From: JACNKJ01 sp964440095
Lineage (GTDB): Bacteria; Krumholzibacteriota; Krumholzibacteriia; JACNKJ01
DNA length: 64,000 nucleotides
Assembly (NCBI GenBank): GCA_964440095.1
Contig: CAYTPZ010000001.1
Span: 248,001 to 312,000 of the forward strand
Direction: 5' to 3'
Made by a program: the position numbers and the translations under genes. The notes below the pieces were generated by a model. The model was given only the letters and a program-made list of their open reading frames with translations. It was not told the origin of the DNA and did no database searches. Of this stretch, positions 28,501 through 35,650 are shown one piece after another (position 1 is the stretch's first letter; every line of letters begins with the position of its first letter).

Positions 28501-28719
28501 GACCGACGCGGCCTTGCGCGTGAAGGTGAGCGCGAGAATACTGGATGCGTCCACACCCGCCACACTTCCCAGATAGACAATGCGATTGACAAGGGTTCGA
28601 GTCTTACCCGTACCGGGCCCGGCCATGACGAGAATGTGCGAATCCGGTGCGAAGACGGCCTCGCGTTGCCGAGGATTCAGCTCCTGCTCCAGATCCCTCC
28701 ACAGGCTCGGCGAACTCAC
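25552..28719 (-). CDS. UvrD/Rep-type superfamily 1 helicase with inserted DEDDh exonuclease domain
   Basis: A 1055-residue protein with complete SF1 helicase motifs: Walker A 'AGPGTGKT' (33-40), Ia 'ALTFTRKAA', II 'VLVDEFQDTD' (216-225), III 'LVADANQSIYAWRGA', IV 'EENYRNR', V 'LMTIHAAKGLEFD' (968-980) and VI 'EERRLLYVAMTRA' (1008-1020). Between motifs IV and V, residues about 670-832 form a DnaQ-like 3'-5' exonuclease with Exo I 'DLETTG' (675-680), Exo II 'HNGSSFDF' (755-762) and Exo III 'HRALDD' (814-819), all catalytic acids present. The protein probably unwinds 3'-to-5' and trims DNA in repair. GTG at 28719 has AAGGAG five bases upstream and overlaps the end of a 20-codon leader ORF. Confidence 0.93.
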   Translation of the reverse strand: MSSPSLWRDLEQELNPRQREAVFAPDSHILVMAGPGTGKTRTLVNRIVYLGSVAGVDASSILALTFTRKAASVMVDRLAGYLGERAGQVAAGTFHHFGIHLLREHAERADLPPDFSVADEGRQLAVLRRAWQKLDFSSREPEDKELRLLLGRFGIYRVDQDAKLLSGLQQDLFKEYQGLLRSEKAVDFDDILDLTRKLLCENADLQKQVRERWAHVLVDEFQDTDALQYRILRHLLPEDGRSFLVADANQSIYAWRGADPRNLADYRRDYEPREIFLEENYRNREEILDGAKALLGGEIASAKTLQSRAGGEGQLRVESFDSEEDEAAFLGADIRQERLRDRDLHWRDVAILYPKHSIGEYLEGRLMGERIPVEMISGRGLLDQPRILQILATLRLLRNPVDDDAMGRVLRAHLDPGSTSLMGELLRRNEGSWRQALNAVRRHRDALRGQSRRWRSFQEATSGKTEELWLAEFEKSFPQGLSALSVLMPAETVPSSRGEWEASGERLSLLARLSWKLDERIARLSNLRAGQKGKTLRQLVGEVLLEIEEDTEAELPGDPFEVEGLEDLLDELRSMLRRGKRISLSAPDPKQEQIYLDWLGQTLEPWYRKSLIPGGAEPPEGPRLRLEAESHAIILEGGGKRHRVAGEIAPLLFFRLYQLWRAAEYQPLRDYVIFDLETTGIDTARCEILEIGAIRYEGGREVARFESLVKPAGPVPAESTAVHGIDDAMLENAPPPAQAIAEFLRFVGDLDLVAHNGSSFDFPVLVRAARELGFARPRQALYDSLALARRLYPRERNRLEDLIERFGISAQARHRALDDCRCLGEAFDQMQALQLKRLARRSGRDGLAPLALVMQMDPSGPPSPGDSTAHTLFGMGVRRLLASGSPWLEKLSEGSARKDLEAALLAASGLEGEAPELFRGRSSEEERFLALLPRFDELFLGDSLASFLDFLALYRSQDSAEGQDAVQLMTIHAAKGLEFDQVYIAGLEENVLPGYYALRAPDPEAVEEERRLLYVAMTRAGKSLTLTRVTSRGGFVQEPSRFLSSLVHEESEKPS

Positions 28720-28778
28720 AGGGACTCCTTAGGGGATGGTGTGGATCTGAATTCGGTGCTGATGATCAATGAGCGCAT
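28716..28778 (-). CDS. Possible 20-residue leader ORF upstream of the helicase
   Basis: ATG at 28778 has an ideal AGGAGG five bases upstream and opens a 20-codon frame (M-R-S-L-I-I-S-T-E-F...) whose stop overlaps the helicase GTG start. The Shine-Dalgarno can pair with CTCCT just upstream (5-bp stem, three-base loop), so its access may be regulated. Product function is unknown; it may serve only to couple translation. Confidence 0.35.
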   Translation of the reverse strand: MRSLIISTEFRSTPSPKESL

Positions 28779-28843
28779 GAAATCCTCCTGAAAGGAGCAG
28801 TCTATGCGCAGTGCCGTCTTGAGGCAACGAAGTTCCGGATATG

Positions 28844-28872
28844 AAAAACCCCGCCCTGGGCTAAAAGGGCGG
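28844..28872 (-). terminator. Intrinsic terminator after the 28.9-kb secreted-protein gene
   Basis: On the minus strand, a 7-bp stem (CCGCCCT / AGGGCGG, eight-base loop) is followed by GG and TTTTT. It lies about 30 bases past the stop of the secreted protein gene and separates it from the helicase operon. Confidence 0.85.
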
Positions 28873-28900
28873 AATGGAAGTACTGCGGCCAGCTGGTCGC

Positions 28901-29635
28901 TTAGCGATACAGGCTCTTGAGGGAACTCCAACTAGTTTCTTCGGTGCGGGTGGCGCAGCCGGTGATGATCACCGTCACGCCGGAGATTTGTCCCCAAACG
29001 CCACGGGAGCCGGTCTCGCTGCAGTTAGCACTCATGAATAAGGGGAAATCCGGGGGCAGGTTGTCCAGGGGATCACCGTCGATATCTGTGTAACCAAGGC
29101 CGGTGGAATTGGCGATAACGAACTCCATGCAGGTGTCATAGCCGTCGAAAACCGCCGTCATGTTGATATTGGCGATCATACCAACGCTCACGCCTTCGTA
29201 GTACTGGTAAGTCGTGTAGGAAACGAAGTTCACGACGTCGGCCCAGTATTCCGTGTCGCCGCCGTCCCAGGCTTCGCCCGTGCCGGCCATCCAGAGACGT
29301 CCGCCGCAATATTCATTGCGCCAGGTCTGGTAACCGGTCTGGTTGGTGTCGAGGTTGTCGTTCATCAGGACGGGTTCGACGCAAAGCGTAATGCAGGAGA
29401 CCGACCACTGTGCCGCCAAGTTCGCGCCATTCCAGGACTGTGCCTGAAGGGTGTTGCCAATTTCGCCCCATGATCCGTCAGCGACACTCTCGGGCCATGA
29501 TTCTGTGCCGTGGCCCATCTGGATGTTTCCACCCAGGTCCACGGAGAAGTAAGCACCATTAACGGGAGGGCCCGCTAGCGCGGGAGTCACTATCAACGTA
29601 ATGAGCCCGGCAGTGAGTAGCAGTAGTTTTTTCAT
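28901..29635 (-). CDS. Secreted protein of unknown function
   Basis: I do not recognise the family. The 244-residue product begins at ATG 29635 with a standard signal peptide ('KKLLLLTAGLITLIVTPALA'). The mature part is beta-rich and aromatic ('WRNEYCGGRLWM', 'WADVVNFVSYTTYQYYEGVSVG', 'DGYDTCMEFVIANS') and has several Cys that could pair in the periplasm or outside. It resembles the PEP-CTERM/IPTL style of short secreted proteins but has no sorting tail. It is a single-gene unit with its own promoter and terminator. Confidence 0.7.
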   Translation of the reverse strand: MKKLLLLTAGLITLIVTPALAGPPVNGAYFSVDLGGNIQMGHGTESWPESVADGSWGEIGNTLQAQSWNGANLAAQWSVSCITLCVEPVLMNDNLDTNQTGYQTWRNEYCGGRLWMAGTGEAWDGGDTEYWADVVNFVSYTTYQYYEGVSVGMIANINMTAVFDGYDTCMEFVIANSTGLGYTDIDGDPLDNLPPDFPLFMSANCSETGSRGVWGQISGVTVIITGCATRTEETSWSSLKSLYR

Positions 29636-29734
29636 TTTCGCATCGGGGTTCCTGTTTACCCAAGTCAAAAGTTGCTGAGGCATTAGTTGGGCTGGCGACC
29701 TGCGAAAACCGGTTGGGATTGCCTTCCGAGAAAG

Positions 29735-29764
29735 AGTATATTCTAGAATTGGAAACCCCTTCAA
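29735..29764 (-). promoter_or_regulatory. Sigma-70-type promoter for the secreted-protein gene
   Basis: On the minus strand, -35 TTGAAG (29764-29759) and -10 TATACT (29740-29735) are 18 bp apart, about 100 bp before ATG at 29635. The -35 box overlaps one copy of a 12-bp direct repeat. Confidence 0.5.
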
Positions 29765-29793
29765 GCTATTTATCAAGGCCATTCAAGCTATTT
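29760..29793. repeat. Two 12-bp direct repeats, likely regulator site
   Basis: TTCAAGCTATTT occurs at 29760-29771 and again at 29782-29793, 22 bp apart (about two helical turns). The proximal copy overlaps the -35 box of the minus-strand promoter, the usual layout for an activator that binds as a tandem dimer. Confidence 0.5.
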
Positions 29794-29906
29794 GTCGGAA
29801 GAAATTTTTATCCACTTAACGTATCTTTTCTCAAGTGCTCCCAGCATTGCCAAAGCTATCTGCATCCCCTAGAATTGCTCTTTCCTTAGCAAGATTTGGA
29901 GCGAAG

Positions 29907-30485
29907 ATGACGTTAGATCCTCATCATTCCATGTGGAGGGACAAGAGGGAGTCGCCGGAAGGTCCCAGGGCTCCGGTTTACGCGCTTTTGGACAATATCA
30001 GGAGCGCTCAAAATGTTGGCGATATGTTTAGAAGCGCCGACGCACTTTTCATAGAACATCTCTATCTTGTTGGAATCACGGCATTTCCCCCGAACAGCAA
30101 ACTGGAGAAGACGGCCTTGGGAGCCAGCGAGACGGTGCCCTGGTCCCATCATTTGAGGCTTTTTGACGCCGTGGAAGAAATTCGAGGGGCAGGAACACCC
30201 ATTGTAGCTGTGGAAATGACCCCATCGAGCCAATCCCTTTTCGAATGGGAAGGCCCCGCCCAGGCCTGCTTTGTTTTTGGCCACGAAGTCATGGGTGTAG
30301 ACCGGGAATTGATCCGCCAGGCCGATTCTGTCGTGCACCTGCCCATGTCGGGGCTAAAAAACAGCCTCAATGTTTCCTCCAGTTTCGCCGTGACCCTCTA
30401 TCATCACCTTGCGCGACATGGACTTCTCAGCCAAGGCCCGCCCAAACTCAAGGAATCCTACCTGCCCGACAAACGCCGAAGCTAA
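29907..30485 (+). CDS. SpoU/TrmH-family RNA 2'-O-methyltransferase
   Basis: A 192-residue SPOUT-fold methyltransferase. The three family motifs are visible: motif 1 'LLDNIRSAQNVGDMFRSADA', motif 2 'CFVFGHEVMGVDRELI' and motif 3 'VVHLPMSGLKNSLNVSSSFAV' (L-P-M-x-G-x-x-x-S-L-N-V-S). It probably methylates a ribose in tRNA or rRNA using SAM. ATG at 29907 has GGAG upstream; an in-frame ATG at 29835 would add 24 unconserved residues. It lacks the N-terminal substrate-binding extension of rRNA-specific RlmB, which favours a TrmL/TrmH-like role. Confidence 0.9.
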   Translation: MTLDPHHSMWRDKRESPEGPRAPVYALLDNIRSAQNVGDMFRSADALFIEHLYLVGITAFPPNSKLEKTALGASETVPWSHHLRLFDAVEEIRGAGTPIVAVEMTPSSQSLFEWEGPAQACFVFGHEVMGVDRELIRQADSVVHLPMSGLKNSLNVSSSFAVTLYHHLARHGLLSQGPPKLKESYLPDKRRS

Positions 30486-30519
30486 GCGTTTCCGTCTTGC
30501 GAAACATTTCACTAAAAGA

Positions 30520-30547
30520 TTGACAGGATCTACCGAATCCATATTTT
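30520..30547 (+). promoter_or_regulatory. Promoter and possible operator of the sulfur operon
   Basis: A perfect -35 TTGACA (30520-30525) is followed after 16 bp by TATTTT (30542-30547). Partly palindromic AT-rich sequence (ATCCATAT ... ATATGTGGAT, 30537-30568) overlaps and follows the -10, a fitting operator for the ArsR-type repressor encoded 40 bp downstream. Autoregulation is inferred. Confidence 0.55.
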
Positions 30548-30584
30548 CGGTTATGCGGATATGTGGATCTGAATAGGAGAGCTC

Positions 30585-30905
30585 ATGGAACGCAACCCCG
30601 AAGACATCCAGGCAGCGGCGAGAATCTTCAAAGCGCTATCCCACCCCGCCCGCCTCGAGATCGCCTGTCACCTTTCCCAAGACGGACCTTCGACGCAAAA
30701 GAATCTCATAGGCCAATTGGGATGGCCCCAGTCCACCATGGCTCGCCACCTCGGTCCCCTAAGAGATCTCGGTCTGATCGAAGGTCAAAGGCGAGGAACC
30801 GAAGTTGAGCTCAGCGTCACCAGCGAGTTGGTTAGCGACATGGTGCAATCGCTCTGCGACTGGCTTCACGAAGACAGACATGGAACCGCCAAGGAGGACG
30901 CATGA
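30585..30905 (+). CDS. ArsR-family repressor with two cysteines, probable sulfur sensor
   Basis: A 106-residue winged-helix regulator. 'IFKALSHPARLEIACHL' leads into the helix-turn-helix 'TMARHLGPLRDLGLIEGQRRG' (recognition region about 50-62). There are exactly two Cys: Cys28, in the 'A-L-S-H-x-x-R-L-x-I-x-C' position, and Cys91 in the last helix. Metal-binding ArsR motifs such as CVC are absent. The Cys pair resembles the persulfide-sensing SqrR/BigR branch, whose cysteines form a sulfur bridge on exposure to reactive sulfur. It is the first gene of the sulfur operon and overlaps the next start by four bases, so it probably controls its own operon. Confidence 0.88.
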   Translation: MERNPEDIQAAARIFKALSHPARLEIACHLSQDGPSTQKNLIGQLGWPQSTMARHLGPLRDLGLIEGQRRGTEVELSVTSELVSDMVQSLCDWLHEDRHGTAKEDA

Positions 30906-33169
30906 ATCGCCGTGATTTCATCAAGATCGGATCAGGTGGTGCAGCGGGTGCGGCATTGTTGGGTGGGCTGACCACAGATTGGTATGGAAGCTACGAGAAC
31001 AAACTCGAGAATCCCGACACCGATGGCGAGCGCATCGTTCCCAGCTTCTGTGAACTCTGCTTCTGGAAGTGCGGAATCTTGGCCCATGTGAAAGATGGGC
31101 GCATCACGAAGATCAAAGGCAACCCCAAGCATCCCCTTTCCCGAGGACGCCTCTGCCCCCGCGGAGCCGGTGGCACAGGATTGCTCTACGATCCCGATCG
31201 ACTCAAGCAACCCATGGTACGCGTGGGTAAAAACGGTATGCAGAATTTCGAGGCAGTCAGTTGGGACACCGCCCTGGATGAAGTGGCCGACAAATTCGAA
31301 ATGATCCGTCAGCGCTATGGCCCCGAAGCCCTGGCCCTCTATTATCACGGTTTCGGCGCCAACTGGATGAAGCACCTCTTCAAGGCCTATGGCAGCCCGA
31401 ACATCGCGGCTCCCTCCTATGCTCAGTGCCGTGGACCTCGTGATGTGGGTTTCGATCTGACCTTCGGAAGCATTGTCGGCTCGCCGGAAATCATCGACAT
31501 GCAGAACAGTCGCTGCATAACGCTGATCGGCTCTCACCTGGGCGAGAACATGCACAACACCCAGGTGCAGGATTTCGCCACGGCTATTCGTGACGGCGCT
31601 GATCTCATCGTTGTGGATCCACGTTACTCGGTGGCCGCCTCCAAGGCGAAATACTGGCTGCCGATAAAGCCGGGCACGGATATCGCTCTTCTACTTGCCT
31701 GGATGCACGTACTCGTCGATGAGGGCCTCTACGACAAAGAATACATCGACAATTACGCCTACGGTTTCGATCAACTGAAGGAGCACGTGAAGCCCTTCTC
31801 GCCGGAGTGGGCATATCCCCGAACTGGCATTGAACCCGAGCTCATTCGCCGCACGGCCCATCTCATGGCAGGCGCAAGGCCGGCCTCGTTCATCCATCCC
31901 GGGCGCCATGTCACCTGGATGGGCGACGACACCCAGCGCTCGCGCGCCATCGCCATCGTCAACGCCTTGCTGGGGTCTTGGGGACGCAAAGGCGGGTTCT
32001 ACATTCCCTCGCAACTCGAGCTGCCCAAGTACAAGTACCCGGGATATCTCCCTCCCGGACGGCAGGCGGCCGATCGCCCCAACGCCAGCAGTTTTCCCTT
32101 AGGTGACAAGGTACTGGCCCAGGGCGTCTGCAACGCCACCATTCCGGGCTTGGCCGAGTACGACCTTAAAGGATGGATGGTATACGGCTCCAACCTGCCC
32201 ACCACGCTTCCCGATCCCAAGACCACCTACGAGGCCATCCAGAAGCTGGACTTCCTGGTGACCATTGAGGTGCTGCCCGCTGAAATCGCGGGATGGTCGG
32301 ATGTGGTTCTACCCGAGGCCACCTATCTGGAACGTTGCGACGAACTCCACAATCCGAATTATCGCGAACCTTATGTGGCGGTGCGCCAGGAAGTGGTGCC
32401 CCCCATGTACGAGAGCAAGCCGGGTTGGTGGATCGCCAAGGAACTGGGAAACCGCATGGGCCTGCCCGAATTTTTCCCATGGGAAAACAGCGAAGAATAC
32501 GGCATGGCGCGTATCAAGGAAGCGGGACTCGATTGCGATACCCTTCAAAAAGATGGCGTCATCCTCGGCAAGCCGGAGCCCTTGTACTTCGAGGAAGGTG
32601 CGGCACCCGACTTCTACACTAATACGGGAAAGATCGAACTCTACTCTACGCGTTTGGCGGAGCACAATTTCGATCCCATTCCAGTCTTCACGCCTCCTGA
32701 GGAAGCTCCGGACGGATACTACCGGTTGCTCTTCGGACGCACCCCCACCCATACCTTCGGCCGAACCACCAACAATCGACTGCTGTCGGAGGTTTACAAA
32801 GAGAACCATGTTTGGGTGAATAGGGGCGTTGCACTCAAGTGGGGTCTGAAAGATGGACAACGTGTCTACCTGCAGAACCAGGACGGTGTGAAGTCGACTT
32901 TCACATTGCCCGTCAAGGTGACCAATCGAATTCGCCCCGAGGCGGTCTTCCTGGTCCACGGGTATGGACGCAAGGCCAAGTTGCTTTCCTTCGTCTATGG
33001 AAAGGGCGTGGATTCAGCCGAACTGGTTACCCGATACAAGGTGGATCCAATCATGGGAGGCACGGGGATGAACGTGAATTTCGTCACCTTCATACCCGCC
33101 GATGAAGAAAGCGCCAACCCCGGTGGCCATGCCGATGCATCGACTGAGAATAAGGAGGTGACCACATGA
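30902..33169 (+). CDS. Molybdopterin oxidoreductase catalytic subunit, polysulfide/thiosulfate reductase-like
   Basis: The 755-residue catalytic subunit of a DMSO-reductase-family enzyme. The N-terminus has a Tat signal ('NRRDFIKIGSGGAAGAALLGG'-type; R-R-D-F-I-K), so it works outside the inner membrane. A 4Fe-4S site uses Cys50, Cys53, Cys57 and Cys85. Cys176 ('SYAQCRGPRD') is the likely Mo ligand, as in PsrA/PhsA. Family blocks are 'GSHLGENMH', 'VVDPRYSVAASKAKYWLPIKPGTD' (VDPR, PIKPGTD), 'GRTPTHTFGRTTNN' and the bis-MGD C-terminal domain. Together with the next two genes it forms a CISM-type complex. The substrate (polysulfide, thiosulfate, sulfur or another oxyanion) is inferred from context. 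Confidence 0.88.
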   Translation: MNRRDFIKIGSGGAAGAALLGGLTTDWYGSYENKLENPDTDGERIVPSFCELCFWKCGILAHVKDGRITKIKGNPKHPLSRGRLCPRGAGGTGLLYDPDRLKQPMVRVGKNGMQNFEAVSWDTALDEVADKFEMIRQRYGPEALALYYHGFGANWMKHLFKAYGSPNIAAPSYAQCRGPRDVGFDLTFGSIVGSPEIIDMQNSRCITLIGSHLGENMHNTQVQDFATAIRDGADLIVVDPRYSVAASKAKYWLPIKPGTDIALLLAWMHVLVDEGLYDKEYIDNYAYGFDQLKEHVKPFSPEWAYPRTGIEPELIRRTAHLMAGARPASFIHPGRHVTWMGDDTQRSRAIAIVNALLGSWGRKGGFYIPSQLELPKYKYPGYLPPGRQAADRPNASSFPLGDKVLAQGVCNATIPGLAEYDLKGWMVYGSNLPTTLPDPKTTYEAIQKLDFLVTIEVLPAEIAGWSDVVLPEATYLERCDELHNPNYREPYVAVRQEVVPPMYESKPGWWIAKELGNRMGLPEFFPWENSEEYGMARIKEAGLDCDTLQKDGVILGKPEPLYFEEGAAPDFYTNTGKIELYSTRLAEHNFDPIPVFTPPEEAPDGYYRLLFGRTPTHTFGRTTNNRLLSEVYKENHVWVNRGVALKWGLKDGQRVYLQNQDGVKSTFTLPVKVTNRIRPEAVFLVHGYGRKAKLLSFVYGKGVDSAELVTRYKVDPIMGGTGMNVNFVTFIPADEESANPGGHADASTENKEVTT

Positions 33170-33714
33170 GCGAGCCCCGGTACGCCATGGTCATCGACAC
33201 GAAAACCTGCGTCGGCTGCAGCGCCTGCGTGATTGGTTGCAAAACCGAAAACGACACGCCGGATGGCTACACCCGCGATTGGATCGTCACCGAAACCCGT
33301 GGCACCTTCCCCGATCTCAGCATGACCATCACTTCACAGCGATGCAATCACTGCGAGGACGCTCCCTGCGTGAGGGCCTGCCCCACGGGCGCGTCCCATT
33401 ATGCGGATGGCGGTCAGGTGAAAGTGAGTCGCAACAAGTGCACAGGGTGCAAAGCCTGCATCTCCGCCTGCCCCTACGGCGCTCGTTATCTGCACCCGGA
33501 AACGCGCACCGTGGACAAGTGCACCTTCTGCTATCACCGCATCGCGGAAGGTTTGACCACCACGTCCTGTCAGGAAATCTGCCCCACCACCAGTATCGTT
33601 TTCGGAGACCTGAACGATCCTGACAGTGAAGTGGTCGATTTGCTGGCCAGGAGAAAATACTTCACCCTGCGTCCCGATGCGGGAACTGAACCGCAGGTCT
33701 ACTACCTGATCTAG
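33166..33714 (+). CDS. 4Fe-4S electron-transfer subunit (PsrB/PhsB/NrfC type)
   Basis: A 182-residue polyferredoxin with four cysteine clusters: 'CVGCSACVIGC' (from Cys15), 'CNHCEDAPCVRAC', 'CTGCKACISACPYG' and 'CTFCYHRIAEG...CQEIC'. This four-cluster pattern fits the subunit that passes electrons between the NrfD/PsrC membrane protein and the molybdenum subunit. It lacks its own signal, so it is likely co-exported with the Tat-bearing catalytic subunit. Its start overlaps the catalytic gene's stop as ATGA. Confidence 0.93.
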   Translation: MSEPRYAMVIDTKTCVGCSACVIGCKTENDTPDGYTRDWIVTETRGTFPDLSMTITSQRCNHCEDAPCVRACPTGASHYADGGQVKVSRNKCTGCKACISACPYGARYLHPETRTVDKCTFCYHRIAEGLTTTSCQEICPTTSIVFGDLNDPDSEVVDLLARRKYFTLRPDAGTEPQVYYLI

Positions 33715-33717
33715 GAG

Positions 33718-34683
33718 GTGAGCATGCTTGAAATAACCAACAACCGCATGAACCCCTTCATCGATCCCAACATCCATGTTTGGCATGGTGAAGTTGCGGC
33801 CGATCTGTTTCTTGCGGCCATGGTCGGTGGGATCATGGCAATCACGGCCGTGCTCTATCTTTGGGCTCCCAGAAAAGAGTGTTCCCGCGGCTTCTGCCTG
33901 TTGCCATGGATCTCTCCCTTGCTGATCTCATTCTGCCTGCTTTTCCTCTGGATCGATCTGGGCAACAAAATCAACGCCTTCCGATTCTTCTTCGTACTGA
34001 AGTCCTACAGCTTCATGTCCTGGGGATCATGGATCATCCTCATGACCTATCCTGCCAGCATGCTCTTCGCCTGGTCGGGCTCTCCCCAGGATTTCAAAGA
34101 TCGCTGGCTAAAAAGGCTGCCCTTCGTCGCCGGAATTGGCGCCTGGGCCGACCGGCATCGAAATGGCCTGGCCATTTGGAATTTCATCACAGGATGCGCA
34201 CTGGGTTTATACACCGGCGCACTTTTGGCATTCTACGCGGCGCGTCCTCTTTGGAATTCACCCATCCTCCCCCTTCTATTCCTGAGCTCGGGCCTGGCCT
34301 GCGCAGCGGCTTACATGTTGCTGGTTAAACTCACGGATAAGGAGAGGATGGTCGTCAGCCGCATTCTGGTAGGCGCTCTCATTTCTCAGGCCCTCATGAA
34401 CGCACTCTGGTTCATGGGTCTGGAAACGGCCTCCGACAGCGGCCGGATGGCCCTGGATCTTTTCACAGGCAAACAATATACCGCCGCCTACTGGTCGCTC
34501 GTCGTGGGCATGGGTCTTGTCATACCTTTGATGACGGCCTGGTTCAGAAAACTCCAAAGCCAAGGGCTTCAGCGGGCGGTAACCTTCTTTGTTCTGGCCG
34601 GTGCATTCGCACTTCGTTGGTTGATTATTTACGCCGGGCAGCATGCGGATGCCGCCGGGCACGTCGCGGGATTGGGAGGCTAG
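33718..34683 (+). CDS. NrfD/PsrC-family quinone-interacting membrane subunit (first copy)
   Basis: A 321-residue inner-membrane protein with eight to nine hydrophobic helices. The N-terminal 'MNPFIDPNIHVWHGEVAADLFLAAMVGGIMA' (blocks WHGEV and F-L-x-x-M-V-G-G) and 'WIDLGNKINAFRFFF' correspond to the NrfD conserved regions near the quinone site. NrfD/PsrC subunits anchor CISM complexes and exchange electrons with menaquinol or ubiquinol. The next gene is a close paralogue. GGAGG precedes the ATG, three bases after the ferredoxin stop. Confidence 0.9.
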   Translation: MSMLEITNNRMNPFIDPNIHVWHGEVAADLFLAAMVGGIMAITAVLYLWAPRKECSRGFCLLPWISPLLISFCLLFLWIDLGNKINAFRFFFVLKSYSFMSWGSWIILMTYPASMLFAWSGSPQDFKDRWLKRLPFVAGIGAWADRHRNGLAIWNFITGCALGLYTGALLAFYAARPLWNSPILPLLFLSSGLACAAAYMLLVKLTDKERMVVSRILVGALISQALMNALWFMGLETASDSGRMALDLFTGKQYTAAYWSLVVGMGLVIPLMTAWFRKLQSQGLQRAVTFFVLAGAFALRWLIIYAGQHADAAGHVAGLGG

Positions 34684-34684
34684 A

Positions 34685-35638
34685 ATGGTCGAGATCACTC
34701 ACAATCGCATGAACCCCTTCATAGATCCGGATCTGCACATCTGGCACGGTGAGGTGGCGGCCTACCTCTTCCTAGGAGGCCTGGCCGCAGGAGTCATGCT
34801 GCTCACGGGTCTTTTGCGTATCTGGAAGCCGAAACTGGACCGGTCTCGGCAACTGGCGCTCATTCCCTGGCTGGCTCCCATTCTAATCTCGCTGGGGATG
34901 TTTTTTCTCTGGTTGGATCTGGGCAACAGGATCAACGCCTTCCGCTTCTTCTTCACCTTCAAAGTCTGGTCGCCCATGTCCTGGGGCGCCTGGATTCTCC
35001 TGCTCATCTATCCGAGTTCCATCCTTTTTTCCTGGTCTGAGACTCCGCGTGATATTCGCGATCGTCTCATCAAGCGGTTCTCTTTGCTCGGAGCACTCGA
35101 TCGCTGGACAATGCCAAGGCGCGACACCCTCGCTTTCTGGAGCATGGGTGTTGGGATGCTTCTGGGAATCTACACCGGTGTTCTTTTAGGAAGCGTGGCG
35201 GCGCGCCCCCTTTGGAATTCCGCCCTCCTCGGCCCCCTCTTTTTGGTTTCGGGAATTTCCACGGCCGCGGCTTTGACACTCCTGTTCAAAATCCGCGACG
35301 AGGAACGTGTGATCTTCTCTCGAATCGACATGGTTTTCATTCTCGTCGAATTGGCCTTCCTGGCTTTGTGGCTCATCACTCTCGCCTCGGGTGGCGCAAG
35401 CTATCAGGCGGCGGCGGAACTCTTCTGGGGCGGATCCTATACCGCCGCATTCTGGAGTTTGGTGGTCGCCCTGGGACTTGTTGTACCACTGCTGGCAGAG
35501 TGGCTCGAAAAAAGACATCAGGTCATTCCCGGCAGAGCTGCCGCTATTCTGGTTCTTATCGGCGGTTTTGCATTGCGTTGGATTCTCGTCTTCGCGGGAC
35601 AGAACTCCAGCTGGGTGACCCAGCTTTCGTCACACTAG
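34685..35638 (+). CDS. NrfD/PsrC-family membrane subunit (second, tandem copy)
   Basis: A 317-residue paralogue of the preceding gene. It keeps the same opening ('NRMNPFIDPDLHIWHGEVAA'), 'WLDLGNRINAFRFFFTFK', 'PMSWGAWILLLIYPSSILFSWS' and 'GGSYTAAFWSLVVALGLVVPL' (corresponding to 'QYTAAYWSLVVGMGLVIPL' in copy one). ATG at 34685 is one base past the upstream stop. The two copies look roughly half identical, so the duplication is not recent. Whether both join one complex or only one does is unknown; see findings. Confidence 0.9.
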   Translation: MVEITHNRMNPFIDPDLHIWHGEVAAYLFLGGLAAGVMLLTGLLRIWKPKLDRSRQLALIPWLAPILISLGMFFLWLDLGNRINAFRFFFTFKVWSPMSWGAWILLLIYPSSILFSWSETPRDIRDRLIKRFSLLGALDRWTMPRRDTLAFWSMGVGMLLGIYTGVLLGSVAARPLWNSALLGPLFLVSGISTAAALTLLFKIRDEERVIFSRIDMVFILVELAFLALWLITLASGGASYQAAAELFWGGSYTAAFWSLVVALGLVVPLLAEWLEKRHQVIPGRAAAILVLIGGFALRWILVFAGQNSSWVTQLSSH

Positions 35639-35650
35639 AAAAGGACTGAG

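Noticed and set aside
30902..33169. Calling the molybdoenzyme a nitrate or arsenate reductase
   Set aside because: Cys is the likely Mo ligand, but the NrfD-type anchor and sulfur genes favour a polysulfide/thiosulfate-type enzyme; arsenate-operon partners are absent despite the ArsR regulator.
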